From NCBI GenBank assembly GCA_951213105.1, contig OX578140.1, forward strand, positions 34,925,834 through 34,989,833: a DNA stretch of 64,000 nucleotides, written 5' to 3'. Under the pieces are notes generated by a model that was not told the DNA's origin, did not search any database, and was given only the letters and a program-made list of their open reading frames with translations. This DNA comes from Amaurobius ferox (Eukaryota > Arthropoda > Arachnida > Araneae > Amaurobiidae). Both the position numbers and the translations under genes were made by a program. Each line of letters opens with the position of its first letter. Positions within the stretch are counted from its first letter, which is position 1. Positions 23,967 through 35,895 of the stretch are shown here, piece after piece.

Positions 23967-25733
23967 TACCGGGTGGTCAGAATTAAAACATCCCTACTCT
24001 GAGCTCTCTATACGTCGAACTACTCAGTGTAAAGGCTCCAAAATTGTTGAACCTACTTTTCAAGACATGGGGAAAGGGATTACGCGAAAAAAATAGTACC
24101 GGAAACACCGATAGGTGGCGCTGTACAACAGGAAATATGCTGAAAAGACACAAAATAATCCATAAAAAACAAACACATGCGATATGGAATTTTTCCTTTT
24201 TAATTTCTTTTGCTGATATAAAAAAAGAAGATAAAAAAGGGAAGAAACTTAAACTGTCATTGTAACTGCAGTTTCGCACTGTAAGCACAAAAATTTGCAT
24301 AGACCCTTGGTTTGTAGCTACTATGTTCTGGGCATAAAAGGGGATAAAACTGGGAAATTTTCATTCTTATCAGCGATGGCTGTCACACTGCCAGAACGCG
24401 TTTTGCTTGTGAAGCTGTTTTATGAAAACAAAGGACATGCTGCAGCTGCACTTCGAGAGTTTCGTCGACTTAAGAATTTGCGCAAAGGACCATTACCTCT
24501 ACAAGCTCTCAGGAGAATGATCACTCAATTCGAAAAAACTGGACATCTTGGAGTTCAGCAGGGTCGAGGACGCAAATCGACTCGTTCAGATGTCGTTGAC
24601 GATGTCGCCACCGCTATTGTTGCACAATCAATGGATAACATTATAGACTGTAGTAGTGCCCGTGGAGTGTCACGACATTTGGGTGTTCCCTACAGCACAG
24701 TGCGGAACATACTGAGAAACATAGTGCATTTTTTCCCGTTCAAAATTAGTCACAATCACCATTTGCTGACCATCGACAGGGAGAAGCGACTGACCTTTGT
24801 ATTGGCATTTCTGGCTAGAGTTGAAGTGGGTGCATCGTGGCCATGGCTGATGCTACGGAGCGATGAAGCGCATTTCCATCTAAGTGGAACAATCAACACC
24901 CATAACTGTCGCATTTGGAACACGGAAAACCCTCGTCCCTTTCAAGAGATTCCACTTCACTCATCGAAAGTTACAGTCTGGTGTGGATTCACAGCCACAT
25001 TCATTCTTGGGCCTTTCTTTTTCGAAGAGGCTACTCCCAATGGCCCTGTGACATGCACCGTGGCGGCCAGGAGGTATAAAAACATGCTCGAAAATTTTGT
25101 TGTACCCCAACTGCAACAGCATCAATGTCTTGATTCAATTACCTTTATGCAAGATGGAACGCCTCCATACATTGGACTCTGTGTACAGCAGTTTCTTCGG
25201 TAACATTTTACTAATGGTAGAGTAATTGGTCGTGCGTTTCCGACAACCTGGCCATCTCGTTCTCCAGATCTTAATCCCTGTGATATTTGGCTGTGGGGAT
25301 ACTTTAAAAGTCTTGTTTATCGAGGACGTCTGGTAACCTTGGCAGATTTGAAAGACAGTATCACTCTGCGTGTGAGAAGCATCTCAATCGACCAATTACG
25401 ATCCGCAGTTGAACAAGCTGTCCACAGACTGCAGATTTTACATCTTGAAGAAGGAAACCATATTGAGCAGCATTCCTTGCATTGATAAGGTCCTTGTGAT
25501 ATGAGTGTTTGGTACGTTCGAATAAAATGTGTTACAAATGTGTATTTTGTGTCTTTACAGCATATTTTCTGTTGTACAGCGCCACCTATCGGTGCTTCTG
25601 GAACTATTTTTTTCGCGTAATCCCTTTACCCATGCCTTAAATAGTAGGTTCAACAATTTTGGAGCCTTTACACTGAGTAGTTCGATGTATAGAGAGCTCA
25701 GAGTATGGGTGTTTTAATTCTGACCATCCGGTA
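23967..25733 (+). mobile_element. mariner-type transposon with ~190-bp terminal inverted repeats
   Basis: The left end TACCGGGTGGTCAGAATTAA and the right end TTAATTCTGACCATCCGGTA are inverted, flanked by TA (23965-23966 and 25734-25735). The inverted match continues to about 24155 on the left and from about 25544 on the right (GGCGCTGTACAACAG/CTGTTGTACAGCGCC, ATAGGTGGCG/CGCCACCTAT), with few mismatches. Between the repeats is one transposase frame with a single in-frame stop. Length is about 1.77 kb. High arm similarity and the almost open frame suggest a fairly recent copy. Confidence 0.85.
24376..25485 (+). pseudogene. mariner/Tc-type (DD37D) transposase, one premature stop
   Basis: The start is taken at the ATG of MAVTLPERV, which matches the usual start of this family; an in-frame ATG 27 codons earlier also exists. 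The N-terminus is a DUF4817-like helix-turn-helix (LVKLFYENKGHAAAALREF) followed by GRGRKS. The catalytic triad is visible: D in RSDEAHFHL (codon at 24862), D in FMQDGTPPY (25153) and D in SPDLNPCD (25267). There are 37 residues between the last two. A TAA at 25201-25203, in a position where CAA (Gln) would fit, interrupts the frame between the second and third aspartates. The frame then continues to TGA at 25485. Relatives of this protein are abundant in arthropod genomes. Probably inactive now, by one nonsense change. Confidence 0.85.
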
Positions 25734-25756
25734 TATTGCTGTTATTTCTTCTATAA

Positions 25757-26775
25757 CTAGGGGACTCTGCCCCCTACTCGCTACGCTTCGCCAACCCCCT
25801 TCGGGAGGCTTCGCCTCATACTCGCTGCGTTCGCAGAGCTCGCTTCATACCTATCTCTCCTAAAATTTTACTTTCAAAAATATATTTTTCTGTCCCTACT
25901 TATTTTCCACAGCAGGTGAAAGCGGGTATTTTTCTTAGTTCATGGAATCTAAAAACTGAATTCCTTGATCTAAGTCGTTCCACGAGCTATTTCATGCCTA
26001 ACTAAAGTTTAAATCAATAAACGGTTTATTTCATCATGTTATCCTATTATTTTTATATAAATTTTTCCTACTTTCATATTTTTATATGGTATAGTTTTAG
26101 TGATACGAGGCAGAGAGATTGCTAGACGTGCCGATACGACAAAAAAAGTCATGTCACAAGTGATTAAGAGTAAGATATCTCGTAAACTACATAGAAATTA
26201 AAAAAATCTGATGTGGGCAGCACCTGACTTTCCCTGCAGACAATTTTCATTTTTAATTCAATTTCCGCTTTTATTTGGTAATTGGACATTTTTCTAAAGG
26301 CGGCATAATAAAAATGTCAAAAATCTCAAATATCTCGAGAACAGTTTGTCCTAGAGTAATATAGTTGTTCTTATTCTTTTCCTCGTGAAAAATTACGTAT
26401 AAAACAAGTATTTAATTGATGCATTGGAACATACTTAGTCTTTTTTTTATATTGGCGATTTTTGCGGATCATTTCGTAAAAAAGGGCAGATTTTTTTTTC
26501 CGAATCGTACCAAAATCTAATCAGCACCAGAGTATCCTACAAGTGATTTATTCACCAAATTTTGTGCAATTTGGTCAATTAGTATTTCAACTACAGACAG
26601 ACACACACACACACTAAGACATACACACACACACAGACGTCATGCTAAAAATAGTTTTTTCGTATTCTAAAGGTCTTGAAACGTGTAGATCCGTCAAAAA
26701 CTCGAGTCGCGATTTTCGACATGATTCCAATACTTTCCCTATACATTACCATGTATTGCAGGGAAAGTGAAAAAA
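25757..26775 (-). repeat. Repeat family E, copy 1, with GC-rich CTAG terminus
   Basis: From the left edge: CTAGGGGACTCTGCCCCC, then a GC-rich segment with repeated CTTCGCC/TCGCTACGC-like words to about 25850, then AT-rich body. The body, from about 26208, aligns with 60435-60719 plus 62317-62675. Matching blocks include GATGTGGGCAGCAC, CAATTTGGTCAATTAGT/TTTAGTCAATTAGTTTTT, ACGTCAT and CCCTATACATTA. Read on the minus strand the terminus is a GGGG...CCCC hairpin ending CTAG before T, which looks like a Helitron 3' end. The opposite end is not clearly defined. No coding seen. Confidence 0.6.
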
Positions 26776-28089
26776 GGGTCTCTGTTCTGAAAAAATTTAT
26801 CTATGTAGGTACCTGCCTGCAAAAATTCGTGACCATGCAATTATTAGACTATCCAGGACGCGAACTCGCAGCTCAAATCTTTTGTCTTTGATTTTGATAT
26901 TATATATTTCTTAAACCACAATATATATTAAAAAAAGGTTTATTTCAGCACATTCCCCAAATCTTTTTATATAAGTGTACCTAATTTCATATTTTATATG
27001 CAATAGTTTTTGCGGTACGAAGCAAAGAATCTCGAGAACCTAGAAATTTTTTTAAACAGCGGCCGCGTCAGCTACATTTTTTTAATATAAAGAGATACAT
27101 ACTATACGTAAAAAAGATAAGTGTCAAACCATTAATTTCATGTTTTAAGCAAATTGCACGTATGAGATTCCTTGAGCATGAGTCAGTTGGTGTTTTACAT
27201 GGGCATATGTGTGTGTCTGCGACGCTGTGTATGCGCGACAGAGAAGGTGCTTGCCAGTATTAACAATCTCGCCTCTTATAATAAATTCATGAAGAAGCAA
27301 CAAAAACCACTAGATAGCGTAAGTACACACAGTCAGTAGAGGGGAGGTGCTTTGCGTCTTAACTACAAAGTGCAATGTGCTACTGAGCAGTGAAAAATTC
27401 TATTATAAGCAGCGTGTCCTATCTTCCTTTTTACTCGTTAAGTTCTACTTATAATTTAGGAATCATTAATTTTAACATTAATGCCTGATATATCACATCT
27501 TCTGTATCTAAAATTGTAGTTAGTATTTTGTTTTATTGCATATGTGGTTAATCATTTGTCATAAATGTTTAATGCTACTTTGCTCGTAATTTTTACTTTG
27601 AAAATTATGCGGATGGCTGATGTTGGATTTCCAATAACGCCAAAATTAAGCAAAAAAGTTACTTCTCTGCAAGATATACGTACCCTGGAAACTCTTAACA
27701 CCATTGAGTCTTAACACCTTAACACCATAAAATTCCATTTCAATCAGATGCTTAGTACCCTTGTAAGACACAGCTAAAATCCCCCGAAAAGTAAAGAACA
27801 GCAGAGCTACTATATTTAAGAAAAATTATGTTTCCATCTGTTCCTTCCAATTGAAGACAATAACGTAGATTTTACATTTTCTGTAGAGTATAACTTGATT
27901 GCAGTATGAACCCTGTATGCAATGAACCACATCAAGGCGAAATTGTGCACATCGTATATTGTAATTTTTACTGTTGCAACACTTTATTTTTGTCCCAAAC
28001 TAGGTAAAATAATTTTATTCAAATTAATTCTTCACATGCGTCAGTCAGGTACTGAATTTAATTATATGGTACATTTGGAAAATTCACTA

Positions 28090-28092
<3 letters not shown>
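26776..28092. other. AT-rich DNA with a partial family E duplication (26920-27045)
   Basis: 26920-27045 (GGTTTATTTCA..., TTTTTATATAAG, AATAGTTTTTGCGGTACGA) resembles 26010-26120 of family E. The remainder has only short frames, e.g. 27922-28200, which runs into the microsatellite, and no recognisable gene. Confidence 0.5.

Positions 28093-28182
<90 letters not shown>
28093..28182. repeat. (TA)n microsatellite
   Basis: About 45 uninterrupted TA units. Confidence 0.97.
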
Positions 28183-28186
<4 letters not shown>

Positions 28187-28462
28187 ATTGCAAACGTTAG
28201 ATTGGTGAAAATGGGTCACACTTTTTTAATATATTGGGCCATTTAAATGAATTTTTCTCACAATTATTTCAATCGATTAATGCAAGATATTAGTTGGTTT
28301 TCTAAAAAATGAGATCAAGGGAAAGCACGAAATTCTCAAAATTTATTTAAAAATTTCAAAATAAAGGTTAAATATTTTATTTTCAAAAATTTAAAAACAG
28401 TCATGCAAATACCTATTTAAATAATTGAATCTTAAAATTAGCTACAAAATACAATATTTGCC

Positions 28463-28690
28463 GATGTGGTGGCCGAGCGGTCAAAGAGGCAGGCGTTTCC
28501 TCGTGATGGCTCGGCTGCCAGATTGCGGGTTCGAGTCCCGCCTGCGGGCATGGATGTTGTAATGTCTTATTTGGGGCAGAAGTCAGACTTCTACCTTCGG
28601 GTGCCCCGGGTCATTAGACTAAACAGAAGCATTGCACTCATTCTTCCTTAAATGTAATGTTAGGGACACGACAACAACAACAACAAATAC
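28463..28690 (+). repeat. tRNA-derived SINE with (CAA)n tail
   Basis: The head resembles a class II tRNA (Ser/Leu type). Box A is GTGGCCGAGCGGTC near 28471, and box B is GGGTTCGAGTCCCGC near 28529 with a matching GCGGG stem partner. A long variable-arm-like segment (GGCTCGGCTGCC) lies between. The RNA-gene-like part ends near 28551. It is followed by an unrelated body (CATGGATGTTG..., GGGTGCCCCGGGTC) and a (CAA)n tail at about 28672-28687, the usual SINE layout. The short open frame across it is not a gene. An isolated functional tRNA is unlikely because the anticodon arm is disordered and a body and tail are attached. Confidence 0.85.
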
Positions 28691-28814
28691 AATATTTAGG
28701 AGCACAAAATACAATAATTAAAAGCATATACAAATGTTAAGTAAAATAGCATATATTTGTATATTGTAACAAATCTTTGCTTTTTTATTTACGCCACTTT
28801 CCTTTTATTATACA

Positions 28815-31800
28815 CTAGCAGCATACCCGTTCTTCGTACGGAGTATATAATATAAAGAAACTTGAAATTCATAATCATGCCCAAATTCTTATAGTATACT
28901 AAATGACATGTTTAATCAAAATATTCTGTTAAAATATTTAATATAATGCTCCTAAAAAGAAGTTTAAGAATCTCTGTTCTCGCTATATAAAATTATCTTC
29001 ATGGACATATCTGAAGAATAAAACATCTTGGACCCCTTATGTAAGCAAATATAAAAAAAAATATGGAATTGAATCAATATATGCAAAATAAATGCGTTAA
29101 AATTGTATGGGACCCGTACTAATTATATACGCGAATATTAGAAAATATAACCTGTATTAGTAGATTACATGTATAAATTGAAAATACCAATAAACCCGTA
29201 ATCTTTAAATCTGAAGACAGTCATTTATTCCAATACATGTCAAAATTAAAGTGCTAAAATTATATGGGAAGATATACACGTACTACTTATAATGTCCGAT
29301 TATTAGTAGAAGATTACCCGTTTTGCAATATGAGTCACAAATGTTTTTTGGTAAAATACAACAGACGACGTAATAAATTGAATATATAATTAATCCCCTT
29401 AATCTTCATACCAGAAGACTGTACTTGATTCCAATATATATGCCAATATATGTCAAAATATATGCCAATATACCTGTACTACTTATATTCTCGTAGGTTA
29501 AAAGATATACCCGTGCATTCCTGGAAGATTACTCGTACAACGTACAATATGCGTGTGTCAGCAATTTTTGCCGCAATAAAACAATGGCGTAATAACTTAA
29601 AAATATCAATAATCCCTGAATCAATAATTCCGGTAAATATCAATAATAATAATGTTTAAACCTGAATAGTATAATTGATATTATCCAGTCCAAAATGAAA
29701 TGGCAATGAAATTTATTTTATATACATATCTTCATTATTCAAATCGGAAAGGATTTAATAAAAATCGTCTGCCGCATAAACACATTGGATTTAAATCCGT
29801 TGCTAAGCGACATGATATCATTTGCTTCAAATAAATTGGTAGAAAAAATATCATCTAAATAGTTATATTTCTATGGAACATTTGGCGACAGTTTCGTCAA
29901 ATTAGCGACATTTTAAAAAATCGCCAAATTTATCGCCAAGTGGGACTGTAGAACTGACAGTTCCACTTTGCGACAAATTGACGAAATATCATCACAATAC
30001 TATCCCCTAACAAAAAACATCTAATATCATTTATGTAGCGCAATTTTATCAATTTTAAGATATTTTTATAGATTTGAAAACAATTTTATCAATTTGGTGA
30101 CATTTTAAAAATTCGCTAAATGTATTACTAAGTAGGATGGTTGGTCTGACAAATAAATGCTAACCAAACATCATTTCAGTACTCTCTTCTAACAAAACAA
30201 AAAAAAATTTCATTGATATGTAGAAGACCCAAGCCACACGACCAACCCGAAGGTTTATGGCAGCTGTTTGTGTGTCGTTTATATCAATTTGGCGACATTT
30301 CCGTCAATTTGGCAAAGTTTAAGAAACGTTGTCAAATTAGCGATATCCCTCCAAATTCGTAGCTTTGAATTTGCAGATCTGAATGAAACATTCTTATCCC
30401 GTTTCAATATACTAAATGAAAACACTACAATTGTATTAGAAGATATACCAGCTCTACTCTTTTTCTGTTTCAACAATCGACTATATGAATTTATTGGCTA
30501 AACACAATATATGAGTTTAGTAGCTAAATACGATATAAGCTTGAAAACTCTTTGCCAAAATAAATGCAATTGATGTACGCAGTCAGCAATTAATATAATT
30601 AAAAGAAAAATCAAACCGTCCATTCATAAGATATACTTTTATATCCATTTATCCATTTATTTATTATTTAAATCGAAAAAAAATAATAAAAACATTAACA
30701 AACACATTAAATTTAATTGCGATGCCGAGCAACATGATATATCCTCCTAAAATGTTAAAATTTATCAACCACTAACAGCACACCCGTTATTCGTACGGAG
30801 TGTATAATTTAAAGAAACTTAAAGTTCGCAATCATGTGCAAATTCTGTTAAAATATTAAATTTATTGCTCCTAAAGAGAAGTTTAAGAATATATGTTCTC
30901 ACTATGCAAAATTATCTTCACGATCAGATCTGAAGAATAAAACATCCTGCCCACTTTTGTAAGCAAATTTACAGAAGAAAAAATAGGAATTGAATGAATA
31001 TATGCAACCCCGTACTAATTATATTGTCGCAGATCAGAAAATATGCCAATGTGTTAGTAGAAGATTACCCGTATTACAATATGCGTCTCAAAAATATTTG
31101 CCAAAATAAAAGAGATGACGTAATAAATTGAAAACATCAATAATATCCGTACTCTTTATACCAGAAGGTCGTAATTGATTCCAATATATGCCAATATATA
31201 TCAAAACATATGTCAATATACCTGTACTACTTATATTCTCGTAGATTAAAAGATATACACGTGTATTTGTAGAAGATTCGTACAACATACAATATATGAG
31301 TTTAAACAATTTTTGTCATAATAAAATAATTGCATAATAACTTGAAAATATCAATAATCCTTGAATCAATAATCCCCGAAAATATAAATAATAATAATTT
31401 TTAAACCTGAAGACCGTAAATGATATTATCCAGTCAGAAATGCTATAAGAAAAATCAAATCGTTCTTTTCTAAAATATATTTTTATATCCATTTATTTAT
31501 TATTCAAATCGAAAAAATAATTATTAAAATTAACAGACAGATTTAATTTAATTGCGTTTCTGAGTAACATGATATAAGATAGAATCTTATAACATGTTAA
31601 ATATGTCATGTCTTATAACATAAACTGCGAAATTAAATAACGATTTTGATTTCTCTATACTTCTCATTGTTCCGTAAAAGCGTGTTTTAAATAAACCATG
31701 AACCATGGAGATAGATTTCCCCTTTAAATCATGTTTCAAACAATTCATGTTTTGAGAAAGTGACTAATTAACGCAAAAAATCTCCCATCAAACTCAGAGG

Positions 31801-32169
31801 TTAAATTTTAATTCACTTTCAAACGATTTTCAAGCTTTTCGTTTGGATAAACCACGGAGTTAGGGAGTAGAACTCCTAGGAAAAAGTTCCGTTTTTCATT
31901 AATATCTCGACAACCCCAGGTCTTAGAAACTCGAAACTTGGACAAAATTTATGGGGGGATATTTCAAGGCTATTCACCAAATTTCATTAAATTCGGTTCA
32001 GCCGTTTTTCCGTGATGATGAGACAAACGAAAATTTCGTTTTTTACTAATATCTCGAGAACCACTGGTCGTAGAAACTCAAAACACGGATATGATTTTAA
32101 GTGGGGCTATTTCTGGGCTACCCACAAAATTTCATCAAATTCGGTTCAGCCGTTCTCCCGTGATGGTGT

Positions 32170-32211
<42 letters not shown>

Positions 32212-32233
32212 TTTTCATTTTTATTTATATAGA
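28815..32233 (-). mobile_element. Non-autonomous Helitron-like element, copy B (compound), inverted relative to copy A
   Basis: Minus-strand mirror of copy A. It starts at 32233 (TCTATATAAATAAAAATG, then the TCTG tract seen here as ACAGACAG) and ends at 28815 with CTAG after the same ACGGGTATG hairpin region. The internal second tail, ending at about 30772, is present at the same place as in copy A. Sampled segments agree at roughly 97%. Two compound copies with the same internal rearrangement mean that the compound form itself was mobilised. No protein-coding content. Confidence 0.75.
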
Positions 32234-33414
32234 TTTACGACTGGTTTTATTTGTAACATAAATAACAATTTTCTCATTTGACACATACTTTTTTAGATGA
32301 AATTTAATAAAAATTGAACACTACTATTTTTCATTTTATGTTTCATAATACTGCCACTTTAATAAAAGAAAACATAAATAACAATTTTCTCTTGAATTTT
32401 CATCCTTTTCAAACATAACGGTTCCACACCCTCTCCCTTCTATTTTCTTTTGCGCAGTCCTTTTACCCTACTATCTTACTATCTTGCAACAAATGCAATT
32501 TTGTCTCCAAGCTTTTATTTTGCATTTTATATTGTTGTACTTCAAAAATGCAGCAGCTACACGCGTCTTTCTCCCTTTCCTGATTAGAATTGATTTTTCT
32601 GATATCTTCAATGTCTCTTGATTAAATTGAATTTGTATTTTGTGTAATATCGGAAGATAGGGAACATTAAAAAAAATAAGCAAATGAAATTAATACTTCT
32701 ATTCTATTTTCTAAGTGCGAATGTTTAGTCAAATGTTCAGTTAAAATTATATATTTCAGATAATTTTAATTCATGTGCATCAAAACTTTTCTAATTATTA
32801 TACTTTGATAAGCTAAAGTGTTATTAGCAACAGGCGTTTTAAATAAGCTAACCATTTTGCCAATATAGTTGAAGTTAAAAAAGTTAGCATAAACGAAATT
32901 TAATTTGTATTCCCTGTTCTGATAGGGAGTAAATCAAATGATCAATTATTTACCTTTCTTATTTCTTCTTTTTCTTTTGAGATCAGAACAAAATTTTGAA
33001 TCGTGGAATAGATTTCAATAAGTAACAGCACATTCAAAGGATAAAATATGTAGTATATAAATGATAACGTGAAAAATGCAAAGTTCATTGTATTTTAAGA
33101 CACAAATAAATAAATATGAAGAAATTATCCTACGCTTTTGATTCAAACATCGTTGAAAAGGATTCTCTTTGATATTTCCGATGGTGTTAGGATGAAAACT
33201 GACAATATTTTCGATCGCCAAAGAACCGAGTCGTGTGAAATTGCTAGAAACATATAATAACTAAAACCGTATTTTGAAATTAAAAGAATAATGCACAAAT
33301 ACACCTTCATGGGTCCTGAAGTACTTCTGTGTCAAATTTCATGGCCGTACGATGTTTGTATTTCCTGTTGCAGACAAATAGACACAGATACATCTTCCTT
33401 TATTATGTGATATA
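32234..33414. other. No gene recognised
   Basis: AT-rich DNA. Frames at 32471-32683 and 33015-33221 (minus) show no domain. Confidence 0.5.
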
Positions 33415-33830
33415 CAGGGTGTCCCAAAAACATTGACCTCGGCTTTTATTCCTTAAATATTGAGCTTAGACATATATAATACATTACAAAGTTGCGTAAT
33501 AAAAGGTACAGAATTTTATGAAATCGATTAAAATTTTTCAAGGGAATTAAATATTAAGAATTACAAAACTTAAATTTTTATACGGCCCCCGTACAAAAAC
33601 ATTTCCAATGAGTAAAATGTGCCCCATACACTAATAAGGTGATGTACAAATTTTCAGCATTTTATAATAAAAAGTCCCAGAGATATGAAAAGACTAAAAT
33701 GCTGACTTAAACCACTTTTCGATGCATCGGCATGGGTTCTTAGAGGGGAAAAATAATGTCGCGTTTCAGGAGTCATGCACAAATAACGAAAGAAAACAAT
33801 GATTGCATAAATACAAAATAATTTTGCTAT
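33415..33830 (+). repeat. Single arm of a foldback-type element
   Basis: Begins CAGGGTGTCCCAAAAAC next to TA. Further in it has TTTTTATACGGCCCCCG, which parallels TTTTTATACGGTCCCCCG in the foldback element at 22436-23106, and GTCGCGTTTCAGG, which parallels GTCTCGTTTCAGG there. The second arm is missing: a Helitron 3' fragment follows directly. Confidence 0.6.
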
Positions 33831-33852
33831 TTATTGGTACAAAAGTATCCAC

Positions 33853-34172
33853 GTAAGCGTATATAATTACTAAGGATCCCATACAATTTTAACGCTTTTA
33901 TTTTACATATATTGTTTCATTTCCATATTTTTTGTGAATTTGCTTACGTAAGGGGCCAGGATGTTTTATTCTTCAGATCTGCTCGTGAAGATAATTTTGT
34001 ATAGCGAGAACAGAGATTCTTAAACTTCCTTTTAATAGAATTATATTAAATATTTTAACAGATTATTTTGTTTAAAAATGCCATTTAGTATTCTATAGGA
34101 ATTTGCACATGATTGTGAATTTTAAATTTCTTTATATTATTTTCTCCGTACGAAGAACGGGTATGCTGCTAG
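33853..34172 (+). mobile_element. Helitron-like element, 3'-terminal fragment
   Basis: Matches the last ~320 bases of copy A (GCGTATATAATTA, CCCATACAATTTTAACGC, the GATGTTTTATTCTTCAGATC block) and ends ACGGGTATGCTGCTAG followed by T. The 5' part is absent. Confidence 0.75.
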
Positions 34173-35552
34173 TTCTTTTATATAAATGTTGAGACAGGCG
34201 ATTTTAAAGACTTGTGTGGTTATTGTTGAAATTCTTAAAATTATTCAATATCCAAATGATTTTACAGCTGCAAATATTAATTATAACACAAGGAACAGAG
34301 TTTTATATAACAGTTTCTTCCATTTGTGTAGATTTCATCCTTTTCTGACCTTGGGTTTGTTGGGGTGCACTGAAGAAGTTATCCGGTATCATCGAAACAT
34401 CTATATATTACATTACATGTTTTATTGTACCTAATTTCGATGCTTAAGTTTGTCCTTATTTTTCCCGCAAAGTGTTTTTACTTATTGAATACAGATATAC
34501 TTTTAATATAGATTTTCTAAAACTTAAAGCTTTAGTCAAATCCGTTACTTTTTAAACATAATATTCGTGATACATAAAAAATGAACCTTGGTTTCAATAG
34601 ATAAGATCAATACTTATTGCCCATTTTGAGACATAGTTGCATTTATGATCTTTAGATAGTATTTTTATGTTATCCCCGAGGCTTCTCGGAGTTTTATTTA
34701 TTTATTTATCGATGAGGTGGAAAGAAATTATGCTCTCGTAAAAATCTTTCAGCCGTTATTGGTAGTATTTTTCTAGATAGAATATTTGCTCTGTTTTTGA
34801 ATCTAAAGCTTATGTCTTTTAATAAAGTAAACTACTGTGTGAAATTGTTTTTTCTCACTACCAATTTCGATAGATAAATTGTGTCAGTTTCTTTTAAATA
34901 AGAACAGGTCGAAAGTAAGCGAAAGATCGGCAACTACCGTCTAACTCAGGATAAGTTAGAAGGTAATATTTCCTTGAAGAGTAATAGGGATCGTATATAA
35001 TTTTAGATACTACCTAACAACGTTATGCGTCTTGTTGAGCAGGGCCCATCCCCTGGCCGATTCTAGGAATCGGTTGGTCAGCCATAGATCGATATTACAG
35101 GAGGGGAGCAACACATAATTTAAACAAGTTGTGGAAAGCGGAACAAATTAATTAAATGACGAAATATTTATTCAAATAAAAATTAACTAGATTTTCAAGC
35201 AATTAACATATGATAGGCATCACCTTGATCCATTGTAATTAACATTTTCTCATGTTGATGTAGATCATATTAATTATAAAATTGTACTTATAATTCGACG
35301 ACGTACTCATAAACACAATAGAATTATCCAAGAAGGGAGGTTCGAACGCTCTACCGTTTTAATCTTTCACCATGGAGCACATATAGTTGAAACACCGGTC
35401 CTATTCTAGCTCCAACAGCTATTAGCACACTCGACGGCCCTGGATGGCCAAAATTTTAAAGTCTGGCATTATAACGCTGGAATACACTTAATCCTCCGGT
35501 ACTTTTTATTACTCCTCTAGACATGCAGGTATGCTACTGTTTATATTTATCT
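34173..35552. other. No gene recognised
   Basis: AT-rich DNA with a few GC-richer spots (about 35035-35110 and 35335-35460). A small inverted repeat CCGATTCTAGGAATCGG lies near 35059. No open frame with a recognisable domain. Confidence 0.5.
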
Positions 35553-35895
35553 TTTAGTTCCCGTTAGATCACCGAAGTTAAGTAGCATCGGGCGCGGATA
35601 GTACTTGGGTGGGTGACCACCTGGGAATACCGTGTGCTGTTGGCTCATTTAAGTCGACGTGGTGACCGAACGGTCAAGACGAACGTTTCCAGCGATCGAT
35701 CGGCCGCCACGTTGTGGGTTCGAGTCCCACGTAAGACATGGATGTTGTGTGTTGTGGACGCAGTGTGTTCCGCCCCCCTCTGGTGCGCCTAGGGCAACGT
35801 CCTAGGACGGCAAAATGGTTCACGATTGTGGTAGTACATAGGGCAAACGACGTAAGTCGACGTAGAGTCTAGTGCCTCGCCATTGGGGGGAAAAA
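35553..35895 (+). repeat. 5S rRNA / tRNA chimeric SINE-like element
   Basis: 35557-35646 matches the 3' three-quarters of 5S rRNA: GATCACCGAAGTTAAG, ATCGGGCGCGG, TAGTACTTGGGTGGGTGACC, CCTGGGAATACCG and GCTGTTGGC. It includes the internal promoter (A box, intermediate element, C box) but lacks the first ~27 bases. Ten bases later a tRNA-like head begins (GTGGTGACCGAACGGTC as box A, GGGTTCGAGTCCCAC as box B). It is followed by CATGGATGTTGTG, the same body start as the SINE at 28463, and a GC-rich body to about 35890. Fusion of a 5S and a tRNA unit would be a dimeric SINE. The alternative is a chance neighbour: a 5S pseudogene beside a tRNA SINE. Confidence 0.7.
35557..35646 (+). pseudogene. 5S rRNA, 5'-truncated copy
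   Basis: About 90 nucleotides corresponding to 5S rRNA from roughly base 28 to the 3' end. The C box (GGGTGACCACCTGGGAATACC) differs from the usual arthropod form at only one or two positions. The first quarter is missing and there is no T-run terminator immediately after GGCTCATTT. It is therefore not a functional rRNA gene. Confidence 0.75.

Noticed and set aside
28466..28651. 61-codon frame and a possible functional tRNA gene
   Set aside because: The sequence is a tRNA-derived SINE: A and B boxes are present, but the anticodon region is disordered and a body plus (CAA)n tail follow.
35557..35646. Functional 5S rRNA gene
   Set aside because: The first ~27 bases are missing and no terminator follows.
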